Source: DASUNP01 sp963728545 (lineage in GTDB: Bacteria > Acidobacteriota > Blastocatellia > UBA7656). Taken from it: DNA of 64,000 nucleotides. The stretch lies in contig CAVSKO010000002.1 in NCBI GenBank assembly GCA_963728545.1, positions 2,232,001 to 2,296,000 on the forward strand. The letters are read 5' to 3'. Made by a program: the position numbers and the translations under genes. The notes under the pieces are model-generated. The model was not told where the DNA came from, made no database searches, and worked only from the letters and a program-made list of their open reading frames with translations. Below, piece by piece: positions 59,478-64,000 of the stretch. The stretch's first letter is position 1, and each line of letters opens with the position of its first letter.

Positions 59478-62400
59478 ATGAACGAGAAAGATTTTGTCCA
59501 TCTTCATTTGCACACGGATTTCAGTCTGCTGGACGGAGCGATTCAGATAAAGCCGCTCTCGCAACGGGCGCAAGAGATAGGCGCGCGGGCCGTCGCCGTC
59601 ACCGATCATGGCAACATGTACGGAGCCGTATCTTTTTATAATCAGATGAAAGGCTCCGGCATAAAGCCCATCATCGGCATGGAAGCCTACATCGCAAAGG
59701 GCAAGCACACAGATCGAGGCGAGGAAGGCGCCGAACGCGGGATGAATCACATAATCCTGCTCGCCAAAAATCTTCAGGGCTATCGCAATATTGTAAAACT
59801 CTCTTCGCTCGCATTCACGCGCGGGTACTATTACAAGCCCCGAATAGACAAAGAGCTGCTGGCTGCGCACAGCGAAGGCATAGTCGCGCTCTCGGCATGT
59901 CTATCCGGCGTTCCGTCGTCGCTTCTTCTGACGGATAAGTTCAACGAGGCCGCGCGCCAGGCTAAAGAGTTTGAAGACATTCTCGGCAAAGGCAACTACT
60001 ACCTGGAAGTGCAAAATCATGGCCTGGAAGAAGAGACGAACGTGGTCATTCCGGGCATGCGCGAGCTGTCAAAGAAGACGGGCATCCCGCTCGCCGCCAC
60101 GAATGACTGCCACTACCTGATGCGCGAAGACTGGCGCGCGCACGACATACTCGTATGCATAGGCGCGGGCAAGACCGTAAACGAGAAACGCGGCCTCAAG
60201 TACAAAGAGGGAGAGTTCTATGTCAGGTCGGCTAAAGAGATGTGGCTGATCTTTGGCAAAGACATGCCGGAAGCGTTGTTGAACACCGTCGCCATAGCCG
60301 AGATGTGCGAGCTTCAGTTGCCGAGCGGCGAAAACCACTTGCCCAACTTCCGCGTGCCCGAAGGCGAAACGATTGAAAGCTATTTCGCGAAGATGGCGCG
60401 GGCCGGGCTTGAAGAGCGATGGGCGGCGATAAAAGATCGCGCCGATCGCAAATGCGATCTCGACGATTACAAAGCGCGGCTCGAACAAGAGATCGGCGTT
60501 ATCACAAAGATGGGGTTTGCAGGTTATTTCCTGATCGTCTGGGATTTCATTCGCTACGCAAAGAAGAACAACATCCCCGTAGGCCCCGGTCGCGGGTCTG
60601 CGGCAGGCTCGCTCGTAGCCTACAGCTTGAAGATCACGGACATCGACCCGCTGCAATACGATCTGCTGTTCGAGCGTTTCCTGAATCCTGAGCGCGTCTC
60701 GATGCCCGACATCGATATAGACTTCTGCGTGCGCGGCCGCCAGCAGGTCATAGACTATGTCGCGGATTATTATGGGCGCGACCACGTTTCGCAGATAAGC
60801 ACTTTTGGGACGATGGCTTCAAAGGCGGCGATCAAAGACGTGGGCCGCGCTTTGGAAATGCCTTACGCCGAAGTCAACAAGATAGCCAAGATGATTCCTC
60901 CGCCCGTGCGCGGCAGGAACGTCTCTATCGAAGACGCGATCAAGCAGAATCCCGATCTCAAGCGTGCGATTGACACCGACGCGCGAGTGCGCGAGGTGAT
61001 CGAGATAGCAAAGCGGTTGGAAGGCTGCTCTCGCCACTCTTCGGTTCACGCCGCCGGCGTGGTGATTTCGCCCAAACCGCTGCACGAGCTTGTGCCGGTG
61101 TCAAAGACGGCGCGCGACGAAATAACGACCCAGTACCCGATGACCGATCTGGAAAAGACAGGGATGTTGAAGATGGACTTCCTGGCTTTGACGACGCTCA
61201 CAATCATCAACGACTGTTTGAAATCTATTGAGCGCGAGACCGGCCATCAGATAGACCTGGCAAAGATACCGCTTGATGATCAAGCGGCGCTCCAGCTTTT
61301 TGCGGACGGCAAGACGACCGCGATATTTCAGTTTGAAAGCGACGGAATGCGTGACATCTGCCGCCGCTTGAAACCGGAAGGGCTTGAAGATTTGTCGGCG
61401 CTCAACGCGCTTTACCGGCCCGGCCCGATTGACAGCGGAATGGTGGACGACTTCATAGAGCGCCGCCACGGTCGCAAAAAAGTGCGCTACGATTTCGCCG
61501 AGCTTAAAGAAGTGATGGGAAACACGCTGGGCATCTGCGTCTATCAAGAGCAGCTCATGGCGGTCTTTCAAAAGCTCGCAGGGTATTCGCTTGGAGAAGC
61601 CGATCTCGTGCGCCGCGCGATGGGCAAAAAGAAGCGCGAGGAACTGGACAAGCACAAAGAGAAGTTTCTAAAGCAAGCCGCCGCCAACGGGCACGACCGA
61701 CAGAAACTCGAAAAGCTCTGGCATAGCTTTGAAGGTTTTGCCGACTATGCATTTAATCGCGCGCACTCTTTTAGCTACGGCTATCTCGCGTACCAGACCG
61801 CTTATTTGAAAGCGCATTACCCGACTCACTTCTGGGCGGCGGTGCTGTCGAACGAATTGAACAACACGGCCAAGGTCGTCAAGTACATCAATGAAGCGCG
61901 CGGGCAGGGCATAGAGATTTTGCCCCCCGATGTCAACGCCAGCCTGGACAACTTCACCGCCAGCGGCAACGCCATCAGGTTCGGGCTTGCGGCCATCAAG
62001 GGCATAGGCCAATCGGCTGTCGCCTCGATCACCGAGGCGCGCAACGCTACGGGTGCTTTCCGCTCGATATTTGATTTCACGGAGCGCGTCAACGCGCGGG
62101 CCGCGGGCAAGCGCGTGCTTGAAAGCTTGATTCGAGGAGGGGCGTTCGACAGCCTGGGCCAGAATCGCGCGCGTCTATTCGCGGCAATCGATTCGGCCAT
62201 TGAGAGCGGTCAGCGAACTCAACGCTCGCGCGCCACCGGGCAGACGGACCTTTTCGGCTCGCTCGCAACGGCTATGCCCGTAGCCGAACCGCAACTGCCT
62301 TATGTCGAAGACTGGCAACATCACGAATTGCTCAAAGGCGAAAAAGAGACGCTGGGCTTTTACATTTCAGGCCACCCGCTTATGTACTACGATCAGGCGC

Positions 62401-62981
62401 TTGCCGATTTCGCTAACGCAGATATTGACCGGCTTCAAAAATTTCATCACGGCGCGCAAGTCACTATCGGCGGCATAGTGATGGAACTCAACGTCCGCAC
62501 GACAAAGAAAGGCGACCGCTTCGGCCTGTTCCACCTGGAAGACCGCTTCGGATCAGTAAAGGTAGTCGCATGGCCGGACGTGTTCGGCAAAGCGACCGGC
62601 ATCATGCAAAGCGATGCGGCGGTGCTGGTGAAAGGGCGGCTGGAAATAGATGACGGCGGCAGCATGACGGTTATTTCGGACGAGATTCAGAGCCTTGAAA
62701 ATATTCGCGAGCGCTCCGCGCGCAACATAGTCGTGCGCGTGAGCGGCGACGCTATTGACAACGAAAAGGTGGATCGCCTCCACGCGCTGCTCGACAGCCA
62801 CCGAGGCGATTGCAGCGTCGTATTCGAAGTAGATTTGCCGAACGGAATGATGGTGCGCGTCCAGCCTAACCAGTTCGTTCGCGTTAAAGTCACGCCCGAG
62901 CTTACGAACTCGATAAAAGAGATTCTGGGCAATTGCCGCGTCGAGCTGATCGTACAGCGAGCCAGCAGCGCCGCGAGCTAG
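59478..62981 (+). CDS. dnaE: DNA polymerase III alpha subunit
   Basis: 1167 residues, the replicative polymerase of the DnaE1 type. PHP domain at the N-terminus (FVHLHLHTDFSLLDGAIQIK, VTDHGNMYGAVSFYNQMKG); palm with VGPGRGSAAGSLVAYSL at about 368-385 and the catalytic Asp residues in MPDIDIDFCVRGRQ at about 408-421; fingers and the helix-hairpin-helix region (IRFGLAAIKGIGQSAVASIT); C-terminal OB domain at about 990-1070 (VTIGGIVMELNVRTTKKGDR). PHP metal-site residues seem present in the N-terminal motifs, so proofreading or pyrophosphatase activity there is possible. Monocistronic, flanked by two REP-like repeats. Confidence 0.97.
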   Translation: MNEKDFVHLHLHTDFSLLDGAIQIKPLSQRAQEIGARAVAVTDHGNMYGAVSFYNQMKGSGIKPIIGMEAYIAKGKHTDRGEEGAERGMNHIILLAKNLQGYRNIVKLSSLAFTRGYYYKPRIDKELLAAHSEGIVALSACLSGVPSSLLLTDKFNEAARQAKEFEDILGKGNYYLEVQNHGLEEETNVVIPGMRELSKKTGIPLAATNDCHYLMREDWRAHDILVCIGAGKTVNEKRGLKYKEGEFYVRSAKEMWLIFGKDMPEALLNTVAIAEMCELQLPSGENHLPNFRVPEGETIESYFAKMARAGLEERWAAIKDRADRKCDLDDYKARLEQEIGVITKMGFAGYFLIVWDFIRYAKKNNIPVGPGRGSAAGSLVAYSLKITDIDPLQYDLLFERFLNPERVSMPDIDIDFCVRGRQQVIDYVADYYGRDHVSQISTFGTMASKAAIKDVGRALEMPYAEVNKIAKMIPPPVRGRNVSIEDAIKQNPDLKRAIDTDARVREVIEIAKRLEGCSRHSSVHAAGVVISPKPLHELVPVSKTARDEITTQYPMTDLEKTGMLKMDFLALTTLTIINDCLKSIERETGHQIDLAKIPLDDQAALQLFADGKTTAIFQFESDGMRDICRRLKPEGLEDLSALNALYRPGPIDSGMVDDFIERRHGRKKVRYDFAELKEVMGNTLGICVYQEQLMAVFQKLAGYSLGEADLVRRAMGKKKREELDKHKEKFLKQAAANGHDRQKLEKLWHSFEGFADYAFNRAHSFSYGYLAYQTAYLKAHYPTHFWAAVLSNELNNTAKVVKYINEARGQGIEILPPDVNASLDNFTASGNAIRFGLAAIKGIGQSAVASITEARNATGAFRSIFDFTERVNARAAGKRVLESLIRGGAFDSLGQNRARLFAAIDSAIESGQRTQRSRATGQTDLFGSLATAMPVAEPQLPYVEDWQHHELLKGEKETLGFYISGHPLMYYDQALADFANADIDRLQKFHHGAQVTIGGIVMELNVRTTKKGDRFGLFHLEDRFGSVKVVAWPDVFGKATGIMQSDAAVLVKGRLEIDDGGSMTVISDEIQSLENIRERSARNIVVRVSGDAIDNEKVDRLHALLDSHRGDCSVVFEVDLPNGMMVRVQPNQFVRVKVTPELTNSIKEILGNCRVELIVQRASSAAS

Positions 62982-62992
62982 GATCGGAGCCT

Positions 62993-63083
62993 TTGGAGTG
63001 GGCCGAATTGTCGGCGCTTATTGGTTAGCTATTACGGCTTTGGCCTGACTCAAAAGCGGTGACAAGTCCCCGCACTCCAAAGG
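62993..63083. repeat. REP-like palindrome, copy 2, with a mismatched left arm
   Basis: Right arm CAAAAGCGGTGACAAGTCCC then CGCACTCCAAAGG and the loop GGTTAGCTATTACGGCTT match copy 1 before dnaE. The left arm instead reads TTTGGAGTGGGCCGAATTGT then CGGCGCTTATT and pairs only at its ends. It follows the dnaE stop by about 10 bases. Confidence 0.8.
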
Positions 63084-63249
63084 ATGCTTTGACTTTCGAA
63101 CAGTTCTGCCTTTTGTCTTGTTTCCCTTCCCTCCCGGGTGCTAGAGTCTAAATTAGCCCTCGTGGCGGTTAGTTTGCCAACAAACCAAATCACATTAATA
63201 GGAATCTAACCGGCCAAAGCAGTTGAAAGGGACGGGATTTTGTAGAATT

Positions 63250-64000
63250 TTGGTTACTGTTACAAAAAAACCGAAAACTCAGGTCGTAAGGCGAGAGCAG
63301 AAACGCAAGGGCCTGCTCCGCCGCATATTCTCGCGAAAAATCTTAATCACGCTGGGCATACTTCTGCTGGTCGCCATCGCCGCCGCGGCGTTTTTCTTCG
63401 TCAAGTACTCGGTCATGATCAATGACTGGCGCCAGGGCGATGTGATCGTGCGCACCACGGGCATATACGCCGCGCCGCGCTCGATACGCGTGGGCCAGGC
63501 CGTCACGCTTGATCAGCTTAAAAGCTATCTCGACAGCATAGGCTACGTTGAGTCGAGCAAAGAGGCGGACTCGAAGCGCGGGCGCTATCTTATAAAAGGC
63601 GGCTCAATCGAGATTCATACGAGCAGCGATTCTAAAGTTAATAACGCTCCGCAGTTTCCAAATATCACCGTGTCGTTCGGCGGCAACGGGCGCGGCATAA
63701 GCAAGATTACGAGCAGCGATAGCAAGCGCAACCTGGACACCGCGTTGATCGAGCCTGAGATGATGACCGCTTTTTCCAACGATAAGCAGCGTCAGAAACA
63801 GAAGCTCGTTTCATTCAAAGACCTGCCCAAACAATACATCGAAGCGGTGATCGCTATCGAAGACCGCCAGTTTTTGGATCATGCAGGCATAAACTTTCGA
63901 GGCATAGCGCGCGCCGTCTGGCGCGACGCCAGCGAAGGCGAGCTTCAGCAGGGCGGCTCTTCGATAACGCAGCAGCTTGTAAAAAACTTCTTCTTGACCT
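63250..64000 (+). CDS. class A penicillin-binding protein (PBP1B-like), N-terminal part (cut by window edge)
   Basis: The frame is open to the window end. Basic cytoplasmic tail (KKPKTQVVRREQKRKGLLRR), one membrane helix (ILITLGILLLVAIAAAAFFF), a UB2H-like region (VIVRTTGIYAAPRSIRVGQA, then LKSYLDSIGYVESSKEADSK) and the glycosyltransferase GT51 start: VIAIEDRQFLDHAGINFRGI with the catalytic Glu, then LQQGGSSITQQLVKNFFLT. It polymerises and cross-links peptidoglycan outside the membrane. No ATG lies before the membrane helix; the TTG at 63250 is the likeliest start, but weak. Confidence 0.88.
   Translation, partial: MVTVTKKPKTQVVRREQKRKGLLRRIFSRKILITLGILLLVAIAAAAFFFVKYSVMINDWRQGDVIVRTTGIYAAPRSIRVGQAVTLDQLKSYLDSIGYVESSKEADSKRGRYLIKGGSIEIHTSSDSKVNNAPQFPNITVSFGGNGRGISKITSSDSKRNLDTALIEPEMMTAFSNDKQRQKQKLVSFKDLPKQYIEAVIAIEDRQFLDHAGINFRGIARAVWRDASEGELQQGGSSITQQLVKNFFLT

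Overview
The window is one stretch of bacterial chromosome of moderately high GC, densely coded and almost entirely made of housekeeping genes. It looks like Acidobacteriota, plausibly the Blastocatellia side. The clues are a protein of the VWFA-related acidobacterial type, an ECF sigma factor translationally coupled to a large Ser/Thr kinase with TolB-like and TPR regions, three large Ser/Thr kinases in 64 kb, the futalosine-type menaquinone gene mqnD, and many intergenic palindromes. The phylum call is inference; no rRNA gene is present.

Layout. 1-12.7 kb: the 5' part of citrate synthase, a SAM hydrolase-type protein, a Nudix hydrolase, a hotdog thioesterase, a histone-deacetylase-like deacetylase, an amphipathic-helix membrane protein, homoserine dehydrogenase, an HTH protein with a CarboxypepD_reg-like secreted protein, rsmD, coaD, an aminotransferase, one intact IS4-type insertion sequence, and a Ser/Thr kinase. 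13-28.7 kb, mostly minus strand: a small membrane protein, a GT9-like transferase, the VWFA protein, HAD phosphatase-ychF, methyltransferase-gpmI, rsgA, eno, a TPR kinase, and a pair of ATP-grasp enzymes. 28.8-40.1 kb: mqnD, a response regulator, acyl-CoA dehydrogenase with a CoA transferase, a GT2 glycosyltransferase with a SecD-derived half protein, and divergent from these the classical tgt-yajC-secD-secF cluster. 40.5-50.8 kb: a TonB-ExbB-ExbD-ExbD-lipoprotein cluster, relA/spoT, ridA, rpmB, a SurA-like lipoprotein, and an ABC-F ATPase. 50.9-64 kb: a secreted unknown, the ECF sigma/kinase pair, a broken ABC-F fragment, a three-gene proton-motor-like operon, dnaE, and the 5' part of a class A penicillin-binding protein.

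The most interesting candidate system is the operon at 55297-59083. It has two small ExbD/TolR-like membrane proteins, one keeping the channel aspartate and the other with alanine at the aligned position. They precede an 814-residue ExbB/MotA-like protein with a long repetitive helical tail, in the manner of ZorA but without the other Zorya genes. Also notable are a SecD paralogue lacking the RND membrane domain, a SecF with about 160 extra residues, intergenic hairpins built of heptanucleotide units, three DnaA-box-like 9-mers at exact 11-bp spacing before dnaE, and a stem-loop between Shine-Dalgarno and start codon of the second exbD.

No tRNA, rRNA, CRISPR array or prophage was seen. Intergenic stretches above 300 bp are at 12686-13047, 40125-40514, 54871-55296 and 59084-59477; each is described below.
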